This document shows, one piece after another, positions 43,235 to 55,806 of a DNA stretch of 64,000 bases. The notes under the pieces are model-generated. The model had not been told where the DNA came from. It saw nothing but the letters and a program-made list of their open reading frames with translations, and did no database searches. Origin of the DNA: Melastoma dodecandrum. Its lineage: Eukaryota; Streptophyta; Magnoliopsida; Myrtales; Melastomataceae. Location of the stretch: contig JARUPY010000539.1 of assembly GCA_029817715.1 (NCBI GenBank), forward strand, positions 2,207,501-2,271,500, read 5' to 3'. Position numbers and translations under genes: made by a program. How positions within the stretch are numbered: position 1 is the stretch's first letter; each line of letters starts with the position of its first letter.

Positions 43235-44536
43235 AGGGGGATGAAATTCCGCAAGGAGGGGGTGGGAAACAATGTCTTTCCAGGAGTGCAGAGCAATATA
43301 CAATTAATCAAAAGGGGTAAACATTGAATGGATGATAGATGGAATGGTATGATTTGAGGGTGGGGAGGGGGGGGAAAAAATCTGGAATGGGGGGGTTGAG
43401 GCCGGTGGCTTGATATTTTCACTTTGATATTTGCATTGGGATTGGTGGCCAAATTGGGATATTTATGTGTTTTTTTTGTGATATATTAATGCCCTCCTCC
43501 TATCCCAACTTGGGGTTTATATGATTGAATCTCGTTAGCAAATTATTTAAGCGAAATATGGGTGATGATAATCTGGGTGTGGGCCACCATTTCATTGGAT
43601 TTTTTCTCTTCTTTTTTTGGTAAAAAAAAAAAAGAAAAGAAACATGTCCTTTGAGTTTGATTGTGATGGACCTTGTAATGAAATTGGAGTTGAGGAGTGC
43701 CCGCCGGCATTATGAGAAGAAATGAAGATTCCGAATTCCTTTTTCTGGGGAGAGGCGGATGGACAAAACAAAACATACAAATATCCACTACAGTTAAGTC
43801 TCCCCGATTGGTACGATCTTTTTCTTATCTATGGATTGCGTGGGGGGATATGGCTGATATTGATACGTTTGAAAATTAGTCTTAAGTCCCATGTGGGCCT
43901 AAAAGATTATTAGCCCGCAAGACTGCTGTCCTTGACAGGCCGAGAAGCCTCCACGTCATCTCCTGACATAACATCTGAACCACTTTGGGTTTTGAGTTCG
44001 GGTCCGAGTAACTCGTGGGTCTCTGTAGTTCGGTTGACCCATGATGCTCCTGCATTCGGACCTTAGATTTGTCTCTTGTTTCTGATTTGTTGTTCTCTTG
44101 TCCTGCTGCCAACTGCCCTCTGAAATCTGGGACACAAATCGATCCCGATTGTTTCTCAATCCACGGTTAGTTTGGTTTCCGGAATTGCGGCCGGAATGGA
44201 ATGGATTGGGCCAAAGGAGAGTTACGAAGAGATCACGTGGCTTTGGGAATGGAGGGCTACAGGCTTTGGGTTTTCTGTTTATGGAGGTCGGCCGCCCATT
44301 CCTGCACATGTAAATGCCAGCTTCACTCACTTGGTCCTTACACCACCTCATCCCATGTTACTTTACCAAGACCATGCCCACATGGTCCTTCTCACTCTTT
44401 CCGACTGAAGATTAGATATTCCATAAAAATCGAGTACATGAAAGAAACTAAAAAAGACCAGATTGTTTCATCGTCCACGCCACATTTACAGATCAGATCA
44501 CCCACGGACGTGTCCCAGTCTTTGCTACTACCGCCG
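43235..44536. other. Intergenic, 1.3 kb, no gene identified
   Basis: Upstream of the COR27-like gene and downstream of remorin. Short frames on both strands, none family-like. Further near-matches to the evening element (AAAATATCA) occur around 43413-43423. Confidence 0.45.
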
Positions 44537-45440
44537 TCAGAAGAGGCCAAGACGATTCTTGGGGGCCGCCCCCTTGGCCCGGTACTTGGCGGCCAGCTCC
44601 TCCGCCTTGAGGAGGCTTTCCCCTTTCTTTGCCTCCACCATTGCTCGCTTCTCCTCCGCGGATTTGCGGATCATTGCCACCTTGTTCTTCATTTTCTCCA
44701 CGTACTCCGCCTTCTGCTTTTCCAGCTTCTCCTGCGACCAACCGCCCCTTGTCATGTATCATCATCAATCATGTGGACGATCTCTGCGAGCTTGTTCCAT
44801 ATTTTTTTTACCTCGATCATCTTCAGTTCGGCCTCCAAGGAAGCTTTCTTGCTGTTCTCCCACGATCCGATCACCGACAGCTTCTTCTGAGCCCTGATCA
44901 GCATCCAATTCCATAAAAGATCATCAGCAAAAAAATAAAGATCAGAAATAACATTTGATTTTGGATTCCATGAGAGGACTTAGAGAGACGGAGAAACTCC
45001 CTACTTGTTCTCGGCTTTCACCTTCTCGCTGTCCTCCCACGCCTTGATCAACGACAGCCTCTTCTCCGTCTCGACTCTAGCGAGCGCCACGTCTAAACCA
45101 TTCACAAGTACGATAGATCATTTCCGAGGTCAAAGGAGATAATTCATCCGCAGGGAGGACACAAATCCTTTACCTCGATCGCGATCGGGCTTCTTGACCT
45201 CCTCGGCGGGTTCGGGTTCAACCAGCTCTGCCCCAAAAAATCATAGTCCTAGAAAACCAAAAATCCAGAGCTAAAAAAACGATGTAAAAAGCACAAAGAA
45301 TTCGACATACTTTGGACGAGGACGAGGGCCTTGGAATCCTCCTTGGGTTGAGGGACGACGGCCTTCTCCTCGGCCACGTTATCCCTGGAGACATCCGCGA
45401 CCACATCCGAGGACGTTGGGTGGGGCCCTTCTTGTCCCAT
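44537..45440 (-). CDS. Remorin (group 1 type)
   Basis: Five exons (45311-45440, 45174-45227, 45005-45092, 44812-44893, 44537-44731) join in frame to 182 residues. The N-terminal half is Pro/Glu-rich and disordered (VVPQPKEDSKALVLVQ, EPEPAEEVKKPDRDR). The C-terminal remorin domain (about 70-182) reads ARVETEKRLSLIKAWEDSEK, AQKKLSVIGSWENSKKA, EKLEKQKAEYVEKMKNKVA and ends AAKYRAKGAAPKNRLGLF, a long coiled coil. Known: remorins are plasma-membrane nanodomain proteins without transmembrane helices; the last about 28 residues form the membrane anchor. They affect virus movement, symbiosis and plasmodesmata. The final residues lack the Cys that some remorins use for palmitoylation. Confidence 0.94.
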
Positions 45441-47293
45441 GGATCGGGAAGTGTTGGCGAAGTTCTTGAACAGAGGAGGGAAGGATAGTTAGGAAGAAGG
45501 AGAGGAAGTAGAGGTGACAGAGTTGGTTGTGATATCGCAGGTTAGGTAAAAACAAAGATGGGGAGGGGGAAGGATGAGATGAGCTGGAGGTGTTGGTCTT
45601 TCGCCATTGTCATTTGGCTTAACAAGCTTTCTTCCTCTTCCTCTTACGATTTCCACGAAGCTAAGCTACTCTTAACTAGGTGATAACAATTTGCTATTAT
45701 TTAAATCAATATGTGTTTTATATAAACGAAACGAGATAAAACATCGAATTTTATACTTAGACATATCCATAATACAACCCGTTTAATAAATTGAAACATT
45801 TATATTTTTTAAATGTTATTACTATTTGTTCGAAACAATCATGGAAGTTTTCTTATTAAGTTAAAAATAAATTAAGAAAATAATAATTTAAATTTCTTTT
45901 TTATATTAATATAATATTTTTATTTTCATAACCTTTAAACAAGTTAACCCATATAACACGTTTAATAAATAAGACTCTAAATATTTAGATTAGTTAACAA
46001 TGAATTGCCATCGTTAATCCTTCGCCTACCTATGTCCTCGTCCCTTTCTTCCTGGCATGACGTCGCCCCATTTGAATTGATGGGGTGTTTTGAGTTGGCA
46101 ACCAGATTCGGCCCATTGGGTTCAACAGAAATCAGATGGCCCTAAGTCCATCACTTGGAATGCGACTTGGGGCCAAATCTTTACTACTGGGAGAATTCAT
46201 TTCACGTGGAAGATCAGGAGCACGGTCTTGATTTAATGATGGGGTCAAAGTCAAACAAAGCCTCTTACATCTAAAGATATAATTTTAAAAAGGCAAATAA
46301 ATCTTCCCCATCCTTTTTTTTCTTAACCAAAGAATTATTTCTTGCCATCCTCACTCGTCAAGATAATTAATGCCAAGTGTCCAAAGGAATGAAATTCTGG
46401 TGAGGTGGGTAGGGGGGGAGGCTATGGCTATAATCAAAATATGACGCGATAAAATGTCCTTTGTCCAGACAGCCCCGACCAGTTTAGTCATAATGAACGT
46501 TTGGGGGTTTGGTAGGACCAAACACCAATTATTTTTATGAAAAAACCATGATGCAAGAATCCAACCCTAAAAGGTGATTGTTTAATTATCTCAGATCCAA
46601 AACCGACAGACTAAACAAAAGAAAGAGGACAGCGAGCAGAGCACAGCCACAGCACAGCCCCTTTGGGTTTCTTTAAGGGGAAAAATAATTTATAATTCAA
46701 TGAAAAAAATAGAAATAATATATTATAATAATGAAGTAAATGGCTCAACCTCCCCCCCTAAAAATTGGAATTGAATGCGCCCCTCAATCTGACTCCTTAA
46801 CCTTTCCCTCTATAATTGTTCTTGAATCAAAACCCCCCACAAGAGAAATTGACCAAGGAAGAACTTTCCCATGGCCTCCCACAAAAGCAGAAAAGATGAG
46901 TTGGGAAATTTCCAACTTTCTCAAAGGGGAACATAACACACACCCAGATCGATGATTGGGAGGGGGGTGCATTAGTGGTGGTGTTATGAAATGAGAAGGG
47001 GGGTAGGGACGACATGCGTACATGCCCAACTAAGCGGAATAGTGAAAGGGCCCCCCACCCCTACATGTCCAATGCCCCCCCTAAAAATTAATAAATCCAT
47101 TATATCTGCTGGAGTTTTTTGGGTGGCAAGGTATCTCTCTCTCTCTCTCTCTCTCCGTCTAAATCTCATTCTCCGCTTTTCCTGATTTCTTAATTTTCTT
47201 TTCCTTATTACCAGTAATAGTACTGTTGGGTTGGGTTTTGTCTTCTGTCCTAAGTTCCTCTGAGTGCTCAGAGGGAGGGAGAAGATTCCGACA
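45441..47293. other. Intergenic, 1.9 kb, AT-rich
   Basis: 45640-46020 is very AT-rich. No gene or transposon was recognised. A CT microsatellite (TCTCTCTC) at about 47133-47155 lies in the leader or core promoter of the next gene; such tracts are common 5' UTR features. Confidence 0.5.
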
Positions 47294-50200
47294 ATGTTCA
47301 GGTCATGGAAGAGCGACAAGTACAAGATCAAGTCCGTCTTCAGGCTTGAGTTCCAGGCCACTCAGGTACTACTGCCATGATCCGATTTCAGTGTGACGGG
47401 GATGGGGATGGGGATGTGATCTGATCTGGGTGGTTTTATTATTCTTTTTTTCGGGAGATTGCTTTGAGGTTTTGACGGCGAGAACCCAGTTTTCTTTTGC
47501 TGTAATTGTTAGGTCCCCAAGTCGAAGAAGTCGGGGGTGAGTATATCCCTGGTGCCGGACGATGTCGGCAAGCCTACGCTGAAGCTGGAGAAGGTCCCAG
47601 TCACGGACGGGACTTGTTCCTGGGAGAATCCGGTTTTCGAGACGGTGAGGCTTTCCAGGGATACCAAGACCGGGGTGATCAAGGAGAAAATCTACCACTT
47701 CATTGTCTCCACGGTGAGGGGGGAAGCTGGCAAGCGTCTGTTTTCGAGTTAATGGAGGAATGACTGATTGTGGTTGAATGTGGATTTGGTCCAGGGCTCG
47801 TCGAAATCAGGATTTCTCGGGGAGGCCTCGATTGATTTCGCAGATTTCGCGTCCGAGAATGAGCCCTTCACTCTCTCGCTGCCACTGAAATTTGCTAACT
47901 CGGGCGTGATACTACATGTCAGCCCTCTGCTCCCGTCTGTTAAAATATTTGTGAATGGCACGCCCTAACGAATCCCTTGCTCTTGTACTGCGATTTCTGA
48001 AACAGGTTACCATTCAGCGAATGCAGGACAACGATCAAAGGTAACTGCAATGCGTTGCTCCTTTTTCTGTCAATCTCGGTTACTTCAGAACACTGGCTTA
48101 CTTATTATCTGTGCCGATTAGTGCTGTGTTGACGTTGTTTTGCAATAATCTCAGCGAAGTCGAGGGAAATGGAGTTAGGTGCCTGACGAACCAAGTGAGC
48201 GACATCAGTCTAGACGAGGATGGCTTTTTCGACGTAATGTTCTTCTTTGTCTCTTCGAAATGGCCTGTCCTTGCGGTTGCTTTCACAGGATAAGTAACTT
48301 CTTCTGCGAAACAGGATGAAGAGCTCAATGACAGTAAGCAACCTGCCAGTTCGGGGTCCGAAGTAAGCTTAAGCGACTCGCTGAATGACATTGATGGAAA
48401 ACCGCGTCGAGAGGGATCCAGCGAGGCCAACAAGAATCGACTTGAGAAGCTAACGTCGGAGATCAACAGCCTGAGGAGGCAGGCATCACTCTCGGAGATG
48501 GAATTACAATCTCTCAGGAAGCAGGTCGTGAAGGAGACGAAACGCGGTCAGAGCTTGTCGGACCAAATCACGGGCCTGAAGGAGGAGAAAGATGCGTTGG
48601 AACGAGAATGTCAACAGCTCCGGTCGGGTAAATTTGCAAGGGTAGACGAGTCGCGGCCGAGAAAACCGCAGATTGAATGTGAGGAATTGAGATGCGAGCT
48701 CGAAGAGATGAGGCAGGAGCTCGATCGTCAGAAAGACTTGAGTTCAAAACTGAGGCTGCAGCTGCATAAAACGCACGATTCCAACTCGGAGTTAGTTTTG
48801 GCTGTCAGAGATCTAAATGAGGCGCTGAAAGAGAAAGACGTCGAGATATCTCGACTTTCCACCCGAAAGCAAAGCAAAGAGAAGCCGAGTGACCTATCAA
48901 GGAGGATGTCAAACCGCAGCATGACGGAGGAAGAAATCAACGGTTTGCTGCAGCTGTACAAGAAAGATAGTGTGGATCCTCAGGAAGGAGTCCGTCTGAA
49001 GCAAATAGTAAAAAATCAGAAGGGTGAGATCGAGGCGTGCTTGAAACAGAAGGAGTTGGAGACGCAGTTGAAGCAGGTGACCTTGGACTATGAGATCTTA
49101 AAGCAGGAAAACTACGAGATCTCCTCTAAGCTTCGTGTGATTAGCCTACAGAAAGAGATGGACGAGCATGCCGAGTGTTCTGCACGTGTTCGGAAATTGG
49201 AGACGCAGATTGCAAAACTAGAGGAAGTTGTCCAGAGGCAGGTGGAGGAACTTTCCGAGTCATTGGCATATGTAAACGAACTGGAAGGCCAAGTTAAAGG
49301 GCTCGGGAAGGAAATGGAAAAACAGTCAAGGGATTTCGAGGAGGAATTCAATGCCTTGATGCAAGCCAAAGTTGAGTTGGAGCAGAGGGCAATCCGAGCA
49401 GAGGAGTCATTGAGACAAACTAGGTGGAAGAATGCTGTTGCTGCCGAGAAACTTGAGGATGAATTTAAGAGGCTTTCAACGGAGATGAGAACAAAGTCTG
49501 ACGAGAATGAGCAGCTGACACTAGAAGCAGTTCGCGAAGCAGAAGAACTCCGTCAACGGAACAAGGATCTCGAGGATATGCTCCATCAGGCCAACGGAGA
49601 CACTCAAGAGATCGATCACGAACTTTCTCTCAAGTCGATCGAGCTCGAGCGTATGCAAGCGGAGCTTAACAAGAAATCAAGACAACTCGAGGAGGTTCAA
49701 GCAGAAGCAGAGAGGCTAAGAAAGGATAGCTCCAATGCCCGAGAACAGGAGGAACAAGCATCAATGCTGGTACGACAAAAGGAAGCCTTAAAAACGAAGC
49801 TCCTTTCAGCAAAGAAGGATGCGGATGAAGCGCTGAAGGAGTTGAGTGCGGAGAGGTCGTCAAAACAAAAGCAAATGCAAGAAATGGAACAGCTGCGATC
49901 CCAACTGGATTGTCTCGTGGCGCAAAACGATGGCTTCAAGAACAGGATTTCGGAAGAAGAGACTGTGACAGATAAACTCAGAGAGAAGGTGGCCGAACTT
50001 CAAAAAGTCATAGCGGCGGCTGAAGAGGAAAGGAAATTGACTCGTCGAGATTCGACCGGCGTCACTAGCCTGCAGCAGAAGTTGGCCTCCCTCAAGGTAA
50101 TAACCAAAGCTCCAAATTCTCCACTGAGCGTGAAGTAGATACTAAAAAGATAATGACTTCCTAGCAGGAGAGAGCTGAATTCAAGGGCCACGAGTCGAAT

Positions 50201-50684
50201 GGGCGAGCCAATAAAAGAAGCATCGTCGATGAACTGGAAGAATGTATTGACTGGCTGAAGGTGTGTTACGAATCACGCAAACTGTTTAACCTCCTGCATC
50301 CCCTCAACACATTTCCTTAACAGGTCATGGAAGTGGACCAGCCATCTGAAAGCCCGCAGAAGTTCAAGAACAGCCCCGCCCAGGATGATGTATCTCGTAA
50401 CAGGTTTGTATCATTTGCTTCGCGGAAACTACCCAAAGTATCTATCCCCGCAGACGGGCGACTCGACGATCTAGAGCTAAACGAACAGAGCATCTTTGTG
50501 CAGCGGAGGCGAGTCGAGGGGGGAGGTGGAAATGCTACGGGAAAAGAGCAGGAAGATGGAGGAGGAGCTGAAGGAGATGGAAGAGAGGTACTCGGAGGTC
50601 AGCCTGAGGTTCGCGATGGTCGAGAGCGAAAGGGAACGGCTGGTCATGACAGTACGAAACCTCAAGAACAGCAAGAACAAATAG
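47294..50684 (+). CDS. NT-C2 domain protein with long coiled coil
   Basis: Nine exons (47294-47365, 47513-47713, 47795-47917, 48006-48040, 48155-48233, 48315-50096, 50168-50260, 50324-50403, 50504-50684) sum to exactly 882 codons, 881 residues. The N-terminal 150 residues are an NT-type C2 domain (MFRSWKSDKYKIKSVFRLEF; VPKSKKSGVSISLVPDD; GFLGEASIDFADF; ILHVTIQRMQ). From about residue 190 nearly everything is heptad-rich coiled coil (exon 6 alone encodes 594 residues), ending RLVMTVRNLKNSKNK. Known: Arabidopsis relatives are annotated as myosin-heavy-chain-related; NT-C2 domains are thought to bind membranes. It has no motor domain, so myosin is a naming artefact. Inferred: a membrane-tethered scaffold. 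The LTI65-like gene starts 360 bp downstream on the same strand. Confidence 0.92.
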
Positions 50685-50933
50685 CCCTTTCTTTCTTTTC
50701 TTTCTTCCTTCCTGTACATCATCAGCATCGTCCACACCATATTCGCCAATACCAAAAAACTCAATTCAAATTTGAAAAGTATTGCTGAAAGTAGAAACAA
50801 ACAGCAATCCGAACAGCTGTCTGGGGTAAGATTTCAGGCTCATGTAATCCCAAGGCTTGCGTGTGTTTCTGATCCCCCGGCGGGACCAGGGCTGTGGTGC
50901 CGCGTGTGCCTGTGTTTTCTTACTTGCATGCAA

Positions 50934-50942
50934 ACGCGTGTC
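50934..50942 (+). promoter_or_regulatory. CE3-like ABA coupling element
   Basis: ACGCGTGTC matches the core of coupling element 3 (ACGCGTGTCCTC), which works with ABREs in ABA-induced genes. It is 104 bp upstream of the LTI65-like ATG. No CCGAC core was seen in this short intergenic space. Confidence 0.35.
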
Positions 50943-51045
50943 ATGCAAAGGTGGCAATGAGACAGAGACAGACCACTCCGAATCCTCTTTTAAAAAGGAC
51001 GCTTCCCCAAACTCGCTTCTGGCACTTTCAGACAATCAGGGAGCC

Positions 51046-52517
51046 ATGGAATCTCAGTTAGTTCGTCCTGAAGAAGGGGAGCAGCAGCAGCAGCCGCGGG
51101 GCGATGATAAAAACTCTGTTCTGAAGAAGGTGAAGGCTAAAGCCAGGAAGTTGAAGGAGACTATTGCTAGGCATGCTCACGCACGTGAACACGAGCATGA
51201 CCGCCTCGGAGATGTTCCGGATGATCGTGATCGTGACGAGGAAGAGGATGATGAGAGGGGCGAGGAGACGTTGACGGGCCAGGAGGTTCGCATGGCTCGG
51301 AGTGAGTTTGTGCTATCCCGTTTGATTTCGTCGGGCGAATTTGCACTCGATTGTCCTTATGGGCTTCCTTGGTTTTGTTTTCTCGTTGCAGCTGATGAGC
51401 CGACAAGCCACGAAACTGAGCAAGTTAAGAACCAAAGGGAGGAGATTGTTCCTTCACTGGCTACTACACCAAGTTCTGTATCAAGCTCCGCCCTAATCGA
51501 TCAGCATCCCGATCAGACAAAAGACTTTCTAGGACCACCTGGTTTAGAGGAAGGCACGAAGTCTCCAGCTTGGAGGACTGATCCCCCAAACAATCAGACT
51601 AAAATCTCCGATCCTACTGGCTTAGGCAAGTTCTTTCCAGTCCCTGAGTGTTCCGCCCATGGATTGTCCAACCACTAGACCTGTCTCAATGTTATTGTAC
51701 TTTAACCTTCGAGTCGGATTAAATACTAATCTGTTTGGTATGATACCGAATGATAGGAAACGAGGAGGCGGATGGTTCGCCGCTGACAGAGTCCATAGGG
51801 AAAATGACAATCGAGGCAGAACTGGAGACCCGAGCAGACGGGGCTCGCATTTCAACCAGCAGGACTGGAAGTCATGACCAGTTCTCCCCCGAAACTGTCA
51901 GGGATCCCATCCCAACACAAGACGAAAGCGAGAAACCAACGATGGGGAGCAGCTACGCAGATAAGATAATCTCCATGACGGCTGCAATTGCCGACAAATC
52001 GGCCTACGCTAAGGATGTCGTGGCCTTGAAACTAGGACTTGTGGACAAGTCTAATACCGAAGCTGGCATAAAGGACTCTGGTGATGCCACTGCTAAGAGG
52101 GAACAAACATCAGACCAGCCAGCCGCCAAAAGGATCGCGGCTGTGGTGACAGAGAAACTATCACCTGTGTACGAGAAGGTGATTGAAACGGGAAGTGCGG
52201 TAGCGTCTAAAGTGAGGGGCAGCAGTGGGGGTACCGGGGAGGATAAGGGGGTGTCGGTGAAGGAGTACGTGTCGGAGAAGTTAAAGCCCGGGGAGGAGGA
52301 CAAGGCGTTGTCGGAGTTGATCTCGGACGCGCTGCGCGAGAGGAAGGAGAGGATGGGGAAGGTGGCTGAGGATGCAGCCGGGAGGAAGGGCGCCGTTGGT
52401 TATATGCTCAAGAAGGGCGGGGAGTCTCCTCAGGCTTCAGCATCAGGTGGTGGCGCTGATGAGGGCGAGGATCAAAGACAAGCTGTTGGTGAAAAGGAAG
52501 AAGTGGGTTTAGGTTGA
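51046..52517 (+). CDS. LTI65: LTI65/RD29-like low-temperature and ABA-induced protein
   Basis: Three exons (51046-51301, 51392-51625, 51757-52517) give 416 residues. The N-terminus has the charged helical block SVLKKVKAKARKLKETI with a His/Asp-rich stretch (ARHAHAREHEHD), as in CAP160/LTI65 relatives. DPTGLG and GNEEADGSP join across intron 2. The C-terminus carries AVVTEKLSPVYEKV and the family hallmark GVSVKEYVSEKLKPGEEDKA followed by LSELISDALRERK. The protein is hydrophilic with no membrane segment. Known: RD29B/LTI65 proteins accumulate under cold, drought and ABA; the molecular action is unclear. Intron 2 uses a GC donor (TTAG|GCAAGTT ... ATAG). The internal repeats of the family are fewer than in RD29A/B, so this is a short member. 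Confidence 0.93.
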
Positions 52518-53274
52518 GAAGGCCTTCCCTTCCCTCCCATTATGGACTTGTTATACTTTAACTGTGTAATTATGTCTCACTCCCCCCCCCCCCCCCCCGT
52601 CAAATAAAAGTTTGCTCCGAATAATTATCGTCATTTATGCTTTGGGCGTTTTGTTAAGCACTCAGATGTGAGGCCTATTTATAGTATTTAGGCCCAATAT
52701 GAGAAGCCCATAATAACCCATCCGGTCTCCACGTGGCTCGTTCTTAATGAGAGACCACGGACTCTTCTTGTCCGTCGCCACACCCGATCACTTCTGCCAC
52801 AAGTTCTTCACCGCCGGTTGCCACCCCAATACCATCACACCAAATCGCCTCCCGCCGCCGCAGCCGACGGCACCTCCTCGTTAACCTCTTTGTCCTTTGC
52901 TTGCAGCTGTTGAGTCATTCCCTGACTTCCCGTCCTATAGTCGGCGAGGCGATTGCCTTCCTTTTTTTTCCATATCTCGGGGCTCTCAGCTTTGCTCTGT
53001 TTCGATTCATCAAACCACGATGGCAATTCCCTGCGTTGCACCCTGAGTAAGATTTTCTTCGTACCTGGTTGGGATTTGATGCGAAATAAGTCTCAATGAC
53101 CTTTGATTTATGTCGATGTGTGGAGGCGTTTGTGAGCGGCGCTCTGTTTCGTTCGAATTTGAGTTGTTGTTGTTGTTGTTGGGCTACAACTGTCAGGGGG
53201 AGTTGATAGTCGATAGTCGATCGAGTTGGATCCCGGTGGTGTGTCGTATTGACCTGGATTGATTGCTCCCTTCC
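52518..53274. other. 3' UTR of LTI65-like gene; promoter and 5' UTR of PPR gene
   Basis: Holds a 17-base C-run (about 52581-52597) in the 3' UTR, a GTTGTT microsatellite near 53164-53180, and a short upstream reading frame starting at 53020 ahead of the PPR start. No additional gene. Confidence 0.5.
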
Positions 53275-54729
53275 ATGATTATTAGGACCCTCTTTTCTGT
53301 GCGTATGGTTCGCAGAGCGTCAAACTTCGTTGTTGATTCTCAGAGGCGGTGTATGTGTAGCTGTAGAGGGGATGAGGAGGATGGGTTCATGGAGGATCCG
53401 CTGAGGATAATGTGGGTCGGGTCAGAATCGGAAGCCTTTATGGATGACGAGCCTATATTGAATCAGTCCGGGTTGGATTGGAGAGACGATTCCTTCCAGA
53501 CAGCTGATTATCGCGATTACGTGGAGATCATTGCCCAGAGAGTCTTTGAAGTCCTACGACAAGACGGTCCGGGATTTGATACGAAGGCTGGCTTAGATGA
53601 ACTTCGGGTGAGAGTTTCGGGGCTTCTTGTTAGGAAAGTCCTTTTAAGGATACTGAGAAGTTTGGAGTTTTCGGATAAAGCACACTGTGCAAAACTCGGA
53701 TACAAGTTTTTCGCTTGGTCGTCTAAGCAGGAGAAATACACTCATTCAGCCGATGCTTATCATCTCATGACGAAGATCCTTGCGCAGTGTGATGAGTTTA
53801 AGTCAATGTGGAAGCTGGTGGATGAGATGATTGAGAAGGGATTCCCGACTACTGCCCGAACTTTTAACATACTGATTTGTGCTTGTGGTGAGGTAGGGTT
53901 AGCTAGGAACATCGTGGAGGGATTCATTAAGTCAAAGACGTTTAACTATAGGCCTTATAAGCATTCATACAATGCTATCTTACACTCCCTTGTTGCTATG
54001 AAGGAGTATAAGTTGATTGAGTGGGTTTATCAGCAGATGCTGGACGAGGGTCTACTGCCCAATATTCTTACTTATAATATAGTTATGTGTGCAAAGTATC
54101 GTCTAGGTAAACTGGATCAATTTCATAGATTGCTCGATGACCTGGGCAGGCAGGGATTGTTTCCAGACTTCCATACATATAATCTGCTTCTGCATGTTCT
54201 GGGGAAAGGGGACAAACCGCTTGCTGCACTAAATCTCCTTAAGCACATGAAGGAGACAGGTGTTGACCCAGGTGTTATTCACTTCACTACATTGATAGAT
54301 GGATTAAGTAGAGCTGGGAACTTGGATGCCTGCAAATATTTCTTTGACGAAATGGTGGAGAACAACTGTATGCCCGATGTCGTGTGCTACACTGTTTTCA
54401 TCACAGGATATGTAGTGGCGGGGGAGGTTGAGAAAGCCAAGGAATTGTTCAACGAGATGATTCAAATGGGACAGATCCCAAACGTATTCACCTATAATTC
54501 CATGATTCGTGGGTATTGCATGGCTGGTGATTTTGATGACGCATGTTTGTTGCTGAAGGAAATGGAGGCCAGAGGCTGCAATCCAAATTTTGTGGTGTAC
54601 GGCACCTTGGTTGGTTATTTACAGATTGCTGGGAAGATGGCTGAGGCTCATGACGTAATAAGACATATGCTCGACAAAGGACAATATGTCCATCTGAAAA
54701 CCAAATTCAGAAGTCGTCGGAGATGCTGA
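53275..54729 (+). CDS. P-class pentatricopeptide repeat protein
   Basis: Intronless, 484 residues. The ATG at 53275 is the first in the frame. The N-terminus (MIIRTLFSVRMVRRASNF) is Arg/Ser-rich and lacks acids, as in mitochondrial targeting peptides. A linker of about 120 residues is followed by about eight 35-residue PPR motifs from near residue 155 to the end, for example TFNILICACGEVGLARNIV, TYNIVMCAKYRLGKLDQF, HFTTLIDGLSRAGNLDAC, CYTVFITGYVVAGEVEKA and TYNSMIRGYCMAGDFDDAC. No E, DYW or SMR domain follows. Known: P-class PPR proteins bind organellar RNA to stabilise, splice or activate it. The RNA target cannot be read with confidence. Intact, in contrast to the PPR pseudogene at 15.5-16.8 kb, which belongs to a different class. 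Confidence 0.94.
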   Translation: MIIRTLFSVRMVRRASNFVVDSQRRCMCSCRGDEEDGFMEDPLRIMWVGSESEAFMDDEPILNQSGLDWRDDSFQTADYRDYVEIIAQRVFEVLRQDGPGFDTKAGLDELRVRVSGLLVRKVLLRILRSLEFSDKAHCAKLGYKFFAWSSKQEKYTHSADAYHLMTKILAQCDEFKSMWKLVDEMIEKGFPTTARTFNILICACGEVGLARNIVEGFIKSKTFNYRPYKHSYNAILHSLVAMKEYKLIEWVYQQMLDEGLLPNILTYNIVMCAKYRLGKLDQFHRLLDDLGRQGLFPDFHTYNLLLHVLGKGDKPLAALNLLKHMKETGVDPGVIHFTTLIDGLSRAGNLDACKYFFDEMVENNCMPDVVCYTVFITGYVVAGEVEKAKELFNEMIQMGQIPNVFTYNSMIRGYCMAGDFDDACLLLKEMEARGCNPNFVVYGTLVGYLQIAGKMAEAHDVIRHMLDKGQYVHLKTKFRSRRRC

Positions 54730-55806
54730 CTACCAGGGGTCTTCAGAGTCATTTGCCACTGTGTTGTTCTTCCTTGACACTGCAATTAAGTGAACAACAA
54801 CAAACTCGGGAGGTAGGGACACCATCCCTCATGTACACATACTGTACAGTTATTGCATTGTGACGCATTTTGCAATCTTATAATGTTCATCTTCATCATA
54901 TAAATTCAGTTGCTGCTTTATGTGCTTATCAAGGACTGACAACCCTGTTGTTTTCTTCATAGTCAAGTTTCCAAATGAAGCATGCATTCCCAGCTGTGGA
55001 AAGGCTTCTCGTCAAAGTGCATCGACCATCGTCACTTGATGTATGTAACCCGAGAATTTGTGTTTGGTTCTGTATCTGCATTCTTTTATTTTTTGTCGCA
55101 AGTTTGCAAAGAGTTGTTTCACATGCAGTCCAGATAATGCTGACAACAGACCTCTCTTGCTTAAATCTCTTCAAGCGACTCAAGGAATGAGGAGGGATCC
55201 GTGTATATCATGTCAAGCCATGTATTTCAGACCTCCAAATCCGTGATGGCTCATGCAATCATGTCGCCCCTTCCGAGTCTCCCAGGTGCAGCTGACTACT
55301 GTCGAAATCCATAAGGTGAAGGAAATTTTTCGTGGCACATTATTTCCTCGTGCCGCCATAAACGGACATGGTTCGAGGTGAACCCACCTACTGTGGTGGT
55401 TGATTAGGTGTAGGATCCCCTTGTGGGGACATCATGCCAAAATTGTGATCTTCATACAGACATTCCAACTATTTTTAGTACATCATCGACGTGTGCGAGA
55501 GAGCGAGAGGGCTTTCATTCCAGAAACAAAAACCAAATGGTTGGGTTGTGGGGTTGGTGTTCTCCTAAAAGTCAATGCATGCATATCCCACCATACACCA
55601 ATTCGCCCGACTCTTCAAAACTTTGGACAGTGATGACAACACCAATCCGACCAAATATACTAAACACCCAAAGTCCTTCTGTCTCCTTCCTCTTACATAC
55701 CTTAATATCTCAAACTTCCTTAGCAGACACGAAACCAATATAATAAAAGATTGGGAAAAAAAAAAAAGGGAAAAGAGGAAGGAGAGGAGAGAGCTGGTGA
55801 TCACTA
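54730..55806. other. Intergenic; 3' regions of the PPR and HMA genes
   Basis: The two neighbours converge here. Short frames on both strands have no family resemblance. No transposon recognised. Confidence 0.5.

Noticed and set aside
44201..44890. 229-codon plus-strand frame
   Set aside because: Antisense to two remorin exons and their flank; low-complexity Leu/Ser content.
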